Below are positions 16,379-25,003 of a stretch of 64,000 bases of DNA, piece after piece. Source of the stretch: Sphingobacteriales bacterium (GTDB lineage Bacteria; Bacteroidota; Bacteroidia; Chitinophagales; CAIOSU01); NCBI GenBank assembly GCA_027483645.1, contig JAIXUD010000009.1:304814-368813 (forward strand). The letters run 5' to 3'. The notes below the pieces were generated by a model that worked only from the letters and a program-made list of their open reading frames with translations, searched no databases and was not told the DNA's origin. Positions within the stretch are counted from its first letter, which is position 1; each line of letters opens with the position of its first letter. Made by a program: the position numbers and the translations under genes.

Positions 16379-17554
16379 TTATAGTTTCTCTATAACCATT
16401 GCACTGGCACCACCGCCCCCGTTGCAAATCGCAGCGCAGCCATATTTGCCGCCCTTGTTAGTCAATACCGAAATCAAAGTAGCTACAATGCGTGTGCCCG
16501 AAACACCTACTGGGTGACCCAGTGATACGGCACCGCCATATACGTTTACCTTAGCTGGATCCAAATTTAATAATTGATTGTTGGCAATGCAAACAACCGA
16601 GAACGCTTCATTGATTTCGTAGAAATCTATTTTATCGGCGCTCAAGCCCGCTTTGGCCAAAGCCTTAGGGATAGCCTTACTTGGTGTGGTGGTAAACTGC
16701 TCCGGCTCTTGGCTGGCATCGGCAAAGCTTACTATGCGCGCCAATGGCTTAATGCCCAATTGCTCGGCCTTCTCTTTGCTCATCAATACTACTGCAGCGG
16801 CACCGTCGTTAATCTTGCTGGCGTTCGCAGCGGTTACGGTACCGTCTTTAGTAAAGGCAGGCTTCAGGCTCGTCATTTTGCTTACGTCCTTGCTGTACTC
16901 CTCGTCTTTGTCAATCAAAATCGGGTCGCCTTTGCGCTGCGGCACGGGTACTGCAACCAGCTCTTTGTTGAAAGCACCTTCGGCATACGCTTGGGTAGCG
17001 CGGCGGTAACTCTCGGCAGCATACTCGTCCTGCGCTTCGCGGCTAATGCCGTAGCGGGTAGCACATATTTCGGCAGCGTTGCCCATCATGTACTCTTTAT
17101 ATGGGTCTTGCAGTGCATCGCGAACGATACCATCTAGCAATTGGCCATTGCCGTAGCGGTAGCCATTGCGCCCTTGCGGAATGTAGTATGGTATGTTGCT
17201 CATGCTTTCCATGCCACCGGCTACTACTATGTCGTTATCCCCAATCATAATGGTTTGGGCGGCTAGCATAATAGCCTTCATGCCACTGGCGCACACTTTG
17301 TTCACTGTAGTGCAAGGGGTTTCGGTTGTTAGGCCAGCTTTCAGCAACGCTTGTTGTGCAGGGGCTTGGCCAAGGTTGGCGCTCACCACGTTGCCCATGT
17401 ACACATCTTGTACTTGCTCGGGCTGTATACCCGCACGCTCTACAGCAGCTTGGATGGCGATAGCGCCCAACTCAATAGCCGTAAGCGGCGACAATACTCC
17501 GTTGAATGCGCCAATAGGTGTGCGGGCGATGGATACTATATATACTTCTTTCAT
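16379..17554 (-). CDS. Acetyl-CoA C-acetyltransferase (thiolase)
   Basis: A 391-residue thiolase of the biosynthetic/acetoacetyl-CoA type. The nucleophilic cysteine is in NKVCASGMKAIMLA near 88; the NEAFSVV motif near 317, the catalytic His in GGAVSLGHPVGVSGTRI near 350 and the second Cys in CNGGGGASAM near 380 are all intact. It condenses two acetyl-CoA or cleaves acetoacetyl-CoA in the cytoplasm. No beta-oxidation or PHB partner gene is adjacent, so the pathway is open; ketone-body or branched-chain use are candidates. Monocistronic. Confidence 0.93.
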   Translation of the reverse strand: MKEVYIVSIARTPIGAFNGVLSPLTAIELGAIAIQAAVERAGIQPEQVQDVYMGNVVSANLGQAPAQQALLKAGLTTETPCTTVNKVCASGMKAIMLAAQTIMIGDNDIVVAGGMESMSNIPYYIPQGRNGYRYGNGQLLDGIVRDALQDPYKEYMMGNAAEICATRYGISREAQDEYAAESYRRATQAYAEGAFNKELVAVPVPQRKGDPILIDKDEEYSKDVSKMTSLKPAFTKDGTVTAANASKINDGAAAVVLMSKEKAEQLGIKPLARIVSFADASQEPEQFTTTPSKAIPKALAKAGLSADKIDFYEINEAFSVVCIANNQLLNLDPAKVNVYGGAVSLGHPVGVSGTRIVATLISVLTNKGGKYGCAAICNGGGGASAMVIEKL

Positions 17555-17557
17555 TTG

Positions 17558-17600
17558 GGTTACGGGTTATTAGTTACGGGTTACGAGTTAATGGCTAGGT
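17558..17600. repeat. TTACGGGTTA short tandem repeats upstream of the thiolase gene
   Basis: Just upstream of the thiolase start the sequence repeats TTACGGGTTA/TTAGTTACGGGTTACGAGTTA. A different AACCAATAACCAAT run occurs further right (about 17723-17755), before the PgpH gene. The stretch 17601-17720 holds nothing recognisable apart from AT-rich promoter-like DNA between the two divergent genes. Confidence 0.5.
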
Positions 17601-17776
17601 ATTATCGGTAGATCAGCTATTAGGTATTGATATCGGTAAAAAAGTATTTAGCAAATACAATTGCTAAATCAGTTTAGGGTATAATTGGTTCAAAGTGCAT
17701 TAATATCCTAACTTCACAAAACAAACCAATAACCAATCCACCGATAACCAATAACCGCACCGCAAATATCCAATAA

Positions 17777-19867
17777 TTGAAGCAGTTTTTCACATTTTTA
17801 GTTAACCGTCACCAAGAGATTATCAAATATCTCTTCGTGCTGTTGGTGGCTTTGGTAATGACGACGCTCTTCCCGCGGTACGGCAAGTTCCGCTATGAGT
17901 TTGAAGTGGGCCGCCCGTGGAAATATGAATCGCTTATCGCCCCTTTCGATTTTGGTATTCTGAAATCGGAAGCCGTTATCGAAAGTGAGCGCGAAGCCAT
18001 CGGAAAAAACTTTATCCCTTATTATCGACTCGATACCATTACCGAGTTGAATGCGAAGAAAAACTTTAACGAAGCCCTAGCAACCAGGCTTCAACGCCAG
18101 CGAGAGCTTGACGACATCCCGAAAGACCACATCATAAAAGACTCCGCCCGAACGCTGGCATTAGGCATAAAGCTAATTGACGATATTTATGACTTTGGGG
18201 TAATCAACGTAACCAAAGAGCACCACGATAAGGGCCTGAGCGAGCTGTATGTATTTGAAGGCCCAGCTGAGGCCAACCGCAAACGGATTGATCAATACTA
18301 CACGCTGCAAGAAGCCTTTAGTGTAATGCGCGATAAGCTTACGGGCAATCGCCTGGCGCACGTGGATGTACTGTTGCCACTGCTGGAAGAATCGGTGAAA
18401 TACAACATAACCTATGATGGCACCACTACCGATAGGCTGCTGGATGAAGCGGTAGAATCTATCTCCACCACCCAAGGTGGTATTGTAGAGGGCGAAAAAA
18501 TAGTAAGCGAGGGTGAAATAGTTACATTGGATAAATACCAGGTGCTGATGAGCTATAAGGATGCCGAGGCCAACCGCACCCTTACCGAAGACAAAATGTA
18601 CATGATCGGGCTGGGTAACTTTATCCTCTGCCTTATTGTGTTGGTGGTGTTTATGATAAGTATGCGCTCGTTTGCGCCTGAGGTATTCCTAAGCAATCAA
18701 AAGCTCTTTTTCACCCTCATCATTATGCTGTTGATGGTGGCCTTGGTAAGCACCTTGGTAAAAAGCCAGTTAAATATCCTTTACGCCATCCCCTTCTGCA
18801 TAGTACCCATTATATTGCGCACCTTTTTTGGCTCTCGTGTGGCCATGTATGCCCACGCCAGCTTAGTGCTGCTATGCGGGTTTATAGTGCCACTAGGCAT
18901 TGAGTACATTTTTATGCAATTTATGGCGGGCATGATAGCCATTTTCACTACTATCCGGGCATATTACTGGTCGCAGTTCTTCATCTCCAACGCCTACATA
19001 CTTATTACCTATCTAGTGGGATACTTTGCCGTATCGCTCATACAGCATGGCAACTTACAAGATATTGATACCAGCAATGCAGGTATGCTAGCGCTCAACG
19101 TACTGCTCACGCTTTTGGCCTATCCCCTTATACCGGTGTTCGAGAAGCTTTTTGGCTTTGTGTCGGAGATTACCTTGCTGGAGCTTTCTGATATAAACAA
19201 ACCCGTGCTTAAGGAGCTTTCGCTAAAGGCTCCGGGCACTTTCCACCACTCGCTTTCAGTTGCCAATATTGCCGAAGCCGCTGCCTATGAGATTGGTGCT
19301 AACACCATGCTAGTGAAAGTTGGCGCGCTGTACCACGACATCGGTAAAATGGACAACCCTATTTACTTTATCGAAAACCAACATGCCGACATAAACCCGC
19401 ACGACGACCTACCCTACGAGGAAAGCGCGCGCATCATCATCGGCCACGTAAAGAAGGGCGTAGAGCATGCGAAGAAGCACAAGGTGCCTGATGTAATTAT
19501 AGACTTTATCCGCACGCACCACGGTACTACTAGGGTGGAATATTTCTGGCAAAGCTTCCTTAAAAGTTCGCCCGACCAAGAGCATACCGATGAGCGTTTC
19601 CGCTACCCTGGGCCCCTACCCTACAGTAAAGAAACCGCTATACTGATGATGGTGGACAGCTGCGAAGCGGCCAGCCGTAGCCTAAAAAACCCTACCAACG
19701 ACGATATAGAAAGTTTGGTGGAAAGGCTAGTAAATAACAAAATAGACCAAAACCAATTCGCCAACTCCGATATTACCTTCCGCGAAATAACTCAGGTGAA
19801 AAAGCTCATCAAAAAAATGCTAAACAGCATGTACCACGTGCGGATTGCATATCCCAAGAGTAAATAG
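17777..19867 (+). CDS. 7TM HD-domain phosphohydrolase, PgpH/YqfF family (c-di-AMP phosphodiesterase candidate)
   Basis: A 696-residue membrane protein. Order: one N-terminal helix (about 14-33), an extracytoplasmic 7TMR-HDED domain (about 35-265), seven membrane helices (about 275-470) and a cytoplasmic HD domain (about 480-690) with TFHHSLSVANIAEAAA, H520-D521 in GALYHDIGKM, HDDLPYEES, GHVKKGVEHAKKH and RTHHGT. This matches PgpH, which hydrolyses cyclic di-AMP in Firmicutes; in Bacteroidota the substrate is inferred. The start is TTG at 17777: a TAA codon immediately precedes it in frame and the next ATG is inside the first membrane helix, so an ATG start is excluded. Confidence 0.9.
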   Translation: MKQFFTFLVNRHQEIIKYLFVLLVALVMTTLFPRYGKFRYEFEVGRPWKYESLIAPFDFGILKSEAVIESEREAIGKNFIPYYRLDTITELNAKKNFNEALATRLQRQRELDDIPKDHIIKDSARTLALGIKLIDDIYDFGVINVTKEHHDKGLSELYVFEGPAEANRKRIDQYYTLQEAFSVMRDKLTGNRLAHVDVLLPLLEESVKYNITYDGTTTDRLLDEAVESISTTQGGIVEGEKIVSEGEIVTLDKYQVLMSYKDAEANRTLTEDKMYMIGLGNFILCLIVLVVFMISMRSFAPEVFLSNQKLFFTLIIMLLMVALVSTLVKSQLNILYAIPFCIVPIILRTFFGSRVAMYAHASLVLLCGFIVPLGIEYIFMQFMAGMIAIFTTIRAYYWSQFFISNAYILITYLVGYFAVSLIQHGNLQDIDTSNAGMLALNVLLTLLAYPLIPVFEKLFGFVSEITLLELSDINKPVLKELSLKAPGTFHHSLSVANIAEAAAYEIGANTMLVKVGALYHDIGKMDNPIYFIENQHADINPHDDLPYEESARIIIGHVKKGVEHAKKHKVPDVIIDFIRTHHGTTRVEYFWQSFLKSSPDQEHTDERFRYPGPLPYSKETAILMMVDSCEAASRSLKNPTNDDIESLVERLVNNKIDQNQFANSDITFREITQVKKLIKKMLNSMYHVRIAYPKSK

Positions 19868-19899
19868 GAATTACTTTTTACTATTGACATGCATGCGAT

Positions 19900-19999
19900 T
19901 TTAACCACGAAGTACACAAAGGAAATCACTAAGAACACAAAGCAAAACTATGTACCTAGTGACCTTTGTGCCTTTTTCTTAGTGTTCTTCGTGGTTTAA
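19900..19999. repeat. AACCACGAAG-family inverted repeat
   Basis: TTTAACCACGAAG (19900-19912) is repeated inverted as CTTCGTGGTTTA (19988-19999). Inside, CACTAAG (19928-19934) and CTTAGTG (19978-19984) pair, and ACACAAAGG has an inverted partner CCTTTGTG (19963-19970). The whole 100-bp unit can fold into a long imperfect stem. A partial copy lies between proB and proA. It fills most of the gap before the pirin gene. Confidence 0.8.
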
Positions 20000-20106
20000 T
20001 CTTCCCCACATAGCCGCACTTCCTCCCAATTTTTTAAGGTTTGTTATATTTGCTAATGGGTTGTTCTTCCAGTTGTACACCCTTATTCAACCTAACTCCC
20101 CTGTAT

Positions 20107-20988
20107 ATGTCCAACATCAATCTAATTATAGAAGAACGCGCCGCCAGCATCGGTAAATTTATGGTGGGGAGGCTATTGCCCTTTCGCCAAAAACGGATGG
20201 TAGGGCCATTTATCTACATCGACCACATGGGGCCCGTTAAGCTTGATGAGCGGGAAAACTTTGATGTATTGCCCCACCCGCACATTGGCCTCTCCACGCT
20301 CACATTTTTGTTTGAAGGCAGCATTATGCACCGCGATACACTAGGCAACGAAGTAGAGATAAAGCCCGGCGCGGTAAATTGGATGACCGCCGGTAAAGGG
20401 ATTGTACACTCTGAGCGCACACCGGAGTATTTGCGGCACGCCGATAAAACTATGCACGGCCTACAAATATGGGTAGCACTGCCCAAGGAGTTGGAGCAGA
20501 TGGACCCGGAATTTTTCCACATCAACCAGGAGCAAATACCGTCATGGACGGATGGCGACCTTCAATATAAACTGGTAGCAGGGGAAGCCTTTGGTAAAAA
20601 ATCGGCGGTGCCGGTGTATAGCAAGCTGTTTATGATTGAGATAAAAAGTACCGCCAAGCAGACTGTAAGCATTGGGCATGAGCTGTATGGTGAAGCGGGT
20701 TTGTACATTTTGGAAGGTGCGATAGAGAGCGAGGGGCACACCTACGAGCCTAAGCACCTACTGGTAGCTAACGATAGCAACCTCTGCGATTTTACCATGG
20801 AGGCGAACACCACCATTTACCTGTTTGGCGGTGAACCGTTTGCCGAGGAACGCTTCATAGATTGGAATTTTGTATCCTCCACCAAAGAGCTGATAACAGA
20901 GGCCAAACAGAAATGGGAGGCACAAACCTTTGATAAAATCAAGGGCGACGAAGTAGAGTTTGTTCCTTACCCAACTTTTAAAAAATAG
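20107..20988 (+). CDS. Pirin family protein
   Basis: A 293-residue bicupin. Start at ATG 20107 (MSNINLIIEERAASIGKFMV); the frame is open to 20041, but that extension is not conserved-looking. The N-terminal cupin shows the metal-ligand pattern HPHIGLSTLTFLFEG and GKGIVHSE (three His and one Glu), normally binding Fe(II). VGPFIYIDHMGP and LQIWVALPKELE are pirin signatures. Pirins include quercetin dioxygenases and transcription cofactors, so the role is open. The OsmC gene begins four bases after the stop, suggesting a shared oxidative-stress operon. A possible -7 box TATATTTG lies at 20046-20053. Confidence 0.9.
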   Translation: MSNINLIIEERAASIGKFMVGRLLPFRQKRMVGPFIYIDHMGPVKLDERENFDVLPHPHIGLSTLTFLFEGSIMHRDTLGNEVEIKPGAVNWMTAGKGIVHSERTPEYLRHADKTMHGLQIWVALPKELEQMDPEFFHINQEQIPSWTDGDLQYKLVAGEAFGKKSAVPVYSKLFMIEIKSTAKQTVSIGHELYGEAGLYILEGAIESEGHTYEPKHLLVANDSNLCDFTMEANTTIYLFGGEPFAEERFIDWNFVSSTKELITEAKQKWEAQTFDKIKGDEVEFVPYPTFKK

Positions 20989-20992
20989 CAAT

Positions 20993-21388
20993 ATGGCAAA
21001 GATATCATCAACCATTAAAAACGAGCTTTACAAAATTGAGATAACCTCCGAAACGGGCAACCAGCTCATTGCCGACGAACCCATAGATAAAGGAGGGAAA
21101 GATTTAGGATTTTCGCCGAAAGAACTATTGATTGCAGCCCTGGCAGCTTGCACCAGCGCCACCCTTAAAATGTATACCAACCACAAGGGATGGGACTTGC
21201 AAGAGGTAAATATAGAGATTGAGCTCGACCGCGACGACAAGGAAAACAAAACTACGATTAACCGAAAAATTACCGTGGTAGGCAACCTTGATGAAGCACA
21301 AAGAACCAGGCTGCTTGCCGTAGCCAATAGCTGCCCGGTACATAAAATGCTGAGCACCCCCAACGAAATCAACACACAATTAACCTGA
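20993..21388 (+). CDS. OsmC family peroxiredoxin-like protein
   Basis: A 131-residue OsmC/Ohr-fold protein from ATG 20993 (MAKISSTIKNELYKIEI). Both redox cysteines of the family are present: ALAACTSATLKMY near 52 and ANSCPVHKML near 118. OsmC proteins reduce organic hydroperoxides with thiol cofactors; this YhfA-like subgroup is less well studied. Translation is probably coupled to the upstream pirin gene (four-base gap). It ends with a GAGGAGGATAG tract just after the stop that precedes no gene. Confidence 0.88.
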   Translation: MAKISSTIKNELYKIEITSETGNQLIADEPIDKGGKDLGFSPKELLIAALAACTSATLKMYTNHKGWDLQEVNIEIELDRDDKENKTTINRKITVVGNLDEAQRTRLLAVANSCPVHKMLSTPNEINTQLT

Positions 21389-21534
21389 GGAGGATAGCTC
21401 GGCTAAAATTGGGAAACGCATAAAACACTTTAACAAAACCAATATCTAATAACTTGAGCGCTATTGTGCACAAAATGCAATGAAAATATCCAAATAAATA
21501 ACAAAATTTGCGGCTCGAAACAACAAAATTAGCC

Positions 21535-22899
21535 ATGACCACCACTCAAAAGAAAAAATACGGCACCATTGCATTTTACATCTTCCTTGTTTTGGTGCTA
21601 TTCTGTTGTTTTTGGCCGAGTACCCATCCAGAGAGCACTTTACCTTTCGATAGTGGCACTATGGCTTGGATGCTTACTGCTTCGGGCTTGGTATTGTTGA
21701 TGACACCGGGCCTGAGTTTCTTTTACGGCGGGATGATCAACCCCAAGAACGTAATAAGTACTATGCTACAAAGCTTTGTGGCGCTTGGTGTGGTGAGTTT
21801 ACTATGGTATATGGTGGGCTTTAGCCTCGCCTTTGGCGATAGTATAGGGGGCTTTATTGGCAACCCGCTCAGTTTCTTGTTTTTTGATAATGTGGGCACT
21901 GCCCCTCACAGCACCTTAGCCACTGGGCTGCCCTTTATCTTGTTTGCGGCCTTTCAATTAAAGTTTGCCATCATTACCCCGGCGCTTATTACTGGCTCGT
22001 TTGCCGAGCGTGTGCGGTTCTGGGCTTACCTCATTTTTGTGTGCCTGTTCTCTCTATTGATTTACTGCCCCCTAGCCCACTGGACCTGGCACCCAGAAGG
22101 TTTCTTATTTAAGTGGGGCGTCCTCGACTTTGCAGGCGGAACGGTAGTGCACATATCCGCGGGCTTTGCCGCGCTGGCAGGCGCCATGGTATTGGGCAGG
22201 CGCAAGTCTCACCTAGAAAACAAGGAGCACCGCACCCCCAACGTACCTTATGTAATACTGGGCACTGGCTTACTTTGGTTTGGTTGGTTTGGTTTTAACG
22301 CGGGCTCTGCATTAGAGCCTAGCTCGTTGGCGGTGGTTGCCTTTATCAATACCCACATGGCTAGCGCCGCTGCGATGATGGCGTGGATGCTGTTGGATGC
22401 TGCCAAAGGCCGCAAAGCCACCGCAACAGGTGCCTGCATAGGCGCGGTGGTGGGCTTGGTGGCCATTACCCCAGCAGCGGGCTTTGTGAGCTTCGGGCCG
22501 GCTATATTTATTGGTTTAGTGGCCAGCATCATCAGCAACTATGCCGTACACTGGAAAAACAAAAGCACTATTGACGACACGCTGGATGTGTTCCCCTGCC
22601 ATGGTGTTGGCGGCATAGTGGGTATGATACTTACAGCAGTGTTTGCTACCAAAGATGGCTTAGTAAGTACCGGCAATCCTGACCTACTTTGGAAACACTT
22701 GCTTGCGCTAGTAATTGTATCGGTATTTACTTTTGTTGGCGCGTATGCGCTGCTCAAGTTCACCAACTTTATTATCCCGCTTCGGGTAAAAGCAGCGGAT
22801 GAGGAAATCGGTTTGGATATCAGCCAGCATAATGAGTCGGTGTTTGGGGAAGAGCAGGAGACAATTGAGGTAAGAAGAGCCGCTGGAGTGTTGAATTAA
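21535..22899 (+). CDS. amt: Ammonium transporter
   Basis: An inner-membrane Amt/MEP/Rh channel for NH3/NH4+, 454 residues with 11 or 12 membrane helices. Start at ATG 21535 (MTTTQKKKYGTIAFYIF), not the TTG 27 bases upstream. Family marks: LMTPGLSFFYGGMINPKN, FAERVRFWAYLIF, the twin pore histidines in TVVHISAGFAALAG and DVFPCHGVGGIVGM, and the conserved cytoplasmic tail start LKFTNFIIPLRVKAADEEIGLD. No GlnK/PII gene follows, which is unusual because most bacterial amt genes are linked to glnK. Confidence 0.95.
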   Translation: MTTTQKKKYGTIAFYIFLVLVLFCCFWPSTHPESTLPFDSGTMAWMLTASGLVLLMTPGLSFFYGGMINPKNVISTMLQSFVALGVVSLLWYMVGFSLAFGDSIGGFIGNPLSFLFFDNVGTAPHSTLATGLPFILFAAFQLKFAIITPALITGSFAERVRFWAYLIFVCLFSLLIYCPLAHWTWHPEGFLFKWGVLDFAGGTVVHISAGFAALAGAMVLGRRKSHLENKEHRTPNVPYVILGTGLLWFGWFGFNAGSALEPSSLAVVAFINTHMASAAAMMAWMLLDAAKGRKATATGACIGAVVGLVAITPAAGFVSFGPAIFIGLVASIISNYAVHWKNKSTIDDTLDVFPCHGVGGIVGMILTAVFATKDGLVSTGNPDLLWKHLLALVIVSVFTFVGAYALLKFTNFIIPLRVKAADEEIGLDISQHNESVFGEEQETIEVRRAAGVLN

Positions 22900-23013
22900 A
22901 TAAGCTGACTTCAAGCAGATAGACCGTGATAGCCAATATTGTCTATAAGGATTGATAGTCATTTCTGAATATCCTTAAACCAATAAACCTCTTATTGGAA
23001 AAGAGAAATAGTT

Positions 23014-23048
23014 GAGATGCGATTCCTCGACCCCGACATTGGCAAGGG
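23014..23048 (-). pseudogene. Remnant of a tRNA-Gly 3' half
   Basis: This stretch matches the intact tRNA-Gly(GCC) at 24577-24649 over its anticodon loop, variable region and part of the T arm: CGACCCCGAC-TTGGCAAGG is shared with one substitution, and the flanking GAGAT-CGA bases also match. It lies in the same orientation as the intact gene. The rest of the tRNA is missing, so it cannot fold. Together with the intact gene it makes a direct repeat around about 1.5 kb containing one membrane-protein gene. Confidence 0.65.
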
Positions 23049-23082
23049 AGGCAAATATGAAATCGGGTGAAAATGTACTACT

Positions 23083-24006
23083 TTATCGCTCCATATTATC
23101 AGCCATCTCGTCATTCCTTAATTGCTTTTCAAATTTATTATGTATGACCACTACTAAGAGTCCAAATATAACGGCAGCGAGAATTAAAGAGTTATTGATT
23201 ATTCCGTCTACCGAAAACGATATTCTTATTAAGATGGTTGAAATGATGAAACCAGAATTTCTAATCACTTTGTGGAAATGATCGGTATGGAAAAAAGAAA
23301 AAAGGAGTAGTAAAACATCCGTAATAATTAAGATGGTAAAGAACTGCTCAAAGAAAATATTATTTATGTTTTTGAAAGACAAAACGGTTATATAATCAAG
23401 TTGAAAAACCCCGAGCGTCCAGCCAAGAAATGAATGAATAGAAACCACAACTAGTATAGGCACTAGTGCAATGGCAATCCACTTTTTAACGCCAATAAAT
23501 TCCTTTATCCGTCTTAAATCCTGCTTCTTTTCATTAATTGTTTCATGGATTTTAGAGCGATGAATGTGAAACAAATAGATTAAATAAAACAATAGGATGG
23601 CCGTTATTAAGTCAAAAGTAAACTGTAGGTCATTTTTGTCATTAAACCAGTTCTCAGTTAGGTTCAGGTTTGATAAGTCCTTAAATAAACGCCTAAAGAC
23701 AATGAGCGTAATAATTTCGTATTGTTTTGATACGTATATAGATGTTGACTTGGGCAGGTAAAAAATCAATAAATACACCTCATATACCAATATAAAAGAA
23801 AAAGGTGTGTAAATGGCGGCAACAGGATTTTTCAATAAACTCGATTCTCCGATGTCAATGATGTTAAAATGAACTAATCCAATCAGCGTTAGGTGAATCA
23901 AAAAGCTGATTATAGCTACTATTAAGATGATTTTTTCGCTTTTTTCCTTACTATTATCGGAGAGAAATTTCTGATATAGCGTTTCTGATAGTTTATTAAT
24001 CGTCAT
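23083..24006 (-). CDS. Multi-pass membrane protein of unknown function
   Basis: A 307-residue protein with about seven hydrophobic helices (near 26-45, 63-85, 130-150, 175-200, 220-240, 250-270, 272-290) and a short charged C-terminus (KFEKQLRNDEMADNMER). The stretch YLPKSTSIYVSKQYEIITLIVFRRLFKDLS between helices is amphipathic and looks conserved in type. Base composition is clearly more AT-rich than the amt gene beside it, with many AAA, ATT and TTA codons. It lies between a tRNA-Gly remnant and a tRNA-Leu duplication, so transfer or insertion is possible. No domain recognised. Confidence 0.75.
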   Translation of the reverse strand: MTINKLSETLYQKFLSDNSKEKSEKIILIVAIISFLIHLTLIGLVHFNIIDIGESSLLKNPVAAIYTPFSFILVYEVYLLIFYLPKSTSIYVSKQYEIITLIVFRRLFKDLSNLNLTENWFNDKNDLQFTFDLITAILLFYLIYLFHIHRSKIHETINEKKQDLRRIKEFIGVKKWIAIALVPILVVVSIHSFLGWTLGVFQLDYITVLSFKNINNIFFEQFFTILIITDVLLLLFSFFHTDHFHKVIRNSGFIISTILIRISFSVDGIINNSLILAAVIFGLLVVVIHNKFEKQLRNDEMADNMER

Positions 24007-24240
24007 AGCATAAAGTAAAAAAACAATTAAAAATTCACGAACCTACAGCTGTAAATTAAATAAAAATAATTTTTAAAAATTAAAAATACTTTACAACAAC
24101 AAAAGATGGATATCAAAAATAGTCGCAAGCGGCTATGATAAATTTAGGAGCGACACAATGTTTCACGAATTATTTCTCCGAAGGTTACCTTTCAGGGAAA
24201 CAAGTTTTTTGGAAATCAGTTTAAACAAAAACGTTTAAGG
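24007..24240. other. AT-rich non-coding stretch
   Basis: No gene seen. The part next to the membrane-protein start (24040-24110) is very AT-rich and is a reasonable promoter region for it. The remainder contains no recognised RNA or repeat before the tRNA-Leu duplication begins at 24241. Confidence 0.4.
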
Positions 24241-24350
24241 CATAAAAAAAGCCGCCAATTGGCAGCTTATCTTTTCGTTAGTATCCCGGGCGGGACTTGA
24301 ACCTGCCTGCCGGTAGGCGGGCCAGCAAAGACATTGCATCCAACAGGATT
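24241..24350 (-). pseudogene. Duplicated tRNA-Leu 3' end with its terminator
   Basis: 24241-24306 matches 24411-24476 at 61 of 66 positions, an exact 170-bp offset. The copied segment holds the terminator and the 3' acceptor/T-arm part of tRNA-Leu(TAA). After an inserted GC-rich palindrome (CCTGCCGGTAGGCGGG at 24306-24321), weaker similarity continues (AGACATT, CAGGATT-AA) into the variable loop and anticodon 3' stem, then stops. No complete tRNA is encoded. Confidence 0.75.
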
Positions 24351-24410
24351 AAAATTGACAGTGCAACTTGAAATGTCCCCTCAAAAATAATGTAAAACCA
24401 ACCTTTCTGA

Positions 24411-24440
24411 CATAAAAAAAGCCGCCAATCGGCAGCTTGT
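24411..24440 (-). terminator. Terminator of the tRNA-Gly/tRNA-Leu transcript
   Basis: On the minus strand AAGCTGCC pairs with GGCGGCTT around GATT and runs into TTTTTTTATG. It lies 11 bases after the tRNA-Leu 3' end. A near-identical terminator at 24241-24270 belongs to the duplicated copy. Confidence 0.85.
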
Positions 24441-24451
24441 CTTTTCTTTAG

Positions 24452-24536
24452 TACCCCGGGCGGGACTTGAACCCGCACAGACATTACTGCCTACAGGATT
24501 TTAAGTCCTGCGTGTCTACCATTCCACCACCAGGGC
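24452..24536 (-). tRNA. tRNA-Leu (anticodon TAA)
   Basis: An 85-base class II tRNA. Acceptor GCCCTGG pairs with CCGGGGT (two G-T wobbles), discriminator A; the anticodon loop CTTAAAA in stem CAGGA/TCCTG gives anticodon TAA. A long variable arm (GTAGGCAGTAATGTCTGT region) and T arm GCGGG-TTCAAGT-CCCGC are intact. CCA is not encoded. It is cotranscribed downstream of tRNA-Gly, 40 bases away. Confidence 0.95.
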
Positions 24537-24576
24537 CTCTTAAAATTGTAGTGTATTTCTCTTAGGAGGGAAAAAG

Positions 24577-24649
<73 letters not shown>

Positions 24650-24696
24650 TTGGTATATTGTTTCAAAAAGAACGCTGTATTCCGTAATTGTGGATG

Positions 24697-24728
24697 CAAA
24701 TATAAGCACTCTAATCTTACTTGTGCAA
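24697..24728 (-). promoter_or_regulatory. Promoter of the tRNA-Gly/tRNA-Leu operon
   Basis: On the minus strand TTG (24726-24728) and TATATTTG (24697-24704) are 21 bases apart, an exact fit to the Bacteroidota TTG / TAnnTTTG pattern. Transcription would begin near 24690, about 40 bases before the tRNA-Gly 5' end. Confidence 0.7.
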
Positions 24729-24743
24729 CCTTTTTTGAAAAAA

Positions 24744-24911
24744 TTATACGCCCACAGCAAAGATTTGTTTCAACTCATTGAGTTTCATGAGGCTTTCTAC
24801 TGTCATCAGGGTGCTAATGCGTATCTTTTCCAAGGGTTTACGGGCTTCTAGGGCGGTGCAGCAGTACACTTGAATCGGTGCTGCAAAACCATATCGTTCA
24901 AAGCGCTTACG
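24744..24911 (-). pseudogene. 55-codon open remnant without a start codon
   Basis: On the minus strand a frame opens after a TAG (24912-24914) and closes at TAA (24744-24746). It reads like real protein, for instance PIQVYCCTALEARKPLEKIR and ISTLMTVESLMKLNELKQIF, with an amphipathic helical character, but there is no ATG, GTG or TTG start at its head. It may be the C-terminal end of a gene cut off by rearrangement next to the tRNA cluster. The family is not recognised. Confidence 0.35.
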
Positions 24912-25003
24912 CTAATAAACTAAAGACAACCCCCAAAACCCTCATCAATACTCACATCCTAGACGACAACACCCACTATTTGAACACCGCGCATAACACC
25001 ATA

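Noticed and set aside
20041-20106. Lipoprotein-like N-terminal extension of the pirin gene (MGCSSSC)
   Set aside because: Pirins are cytosolic, the conserved sequence begins at MSNINLIIEE, and the extension overlaps a possible promoter box.
23083-24006. Phage or plasmid origin of the tRNA-bounded region
   Set aside because: There is no integrase, replication or phage structural gene; the single gene encodes only a membrane protein.
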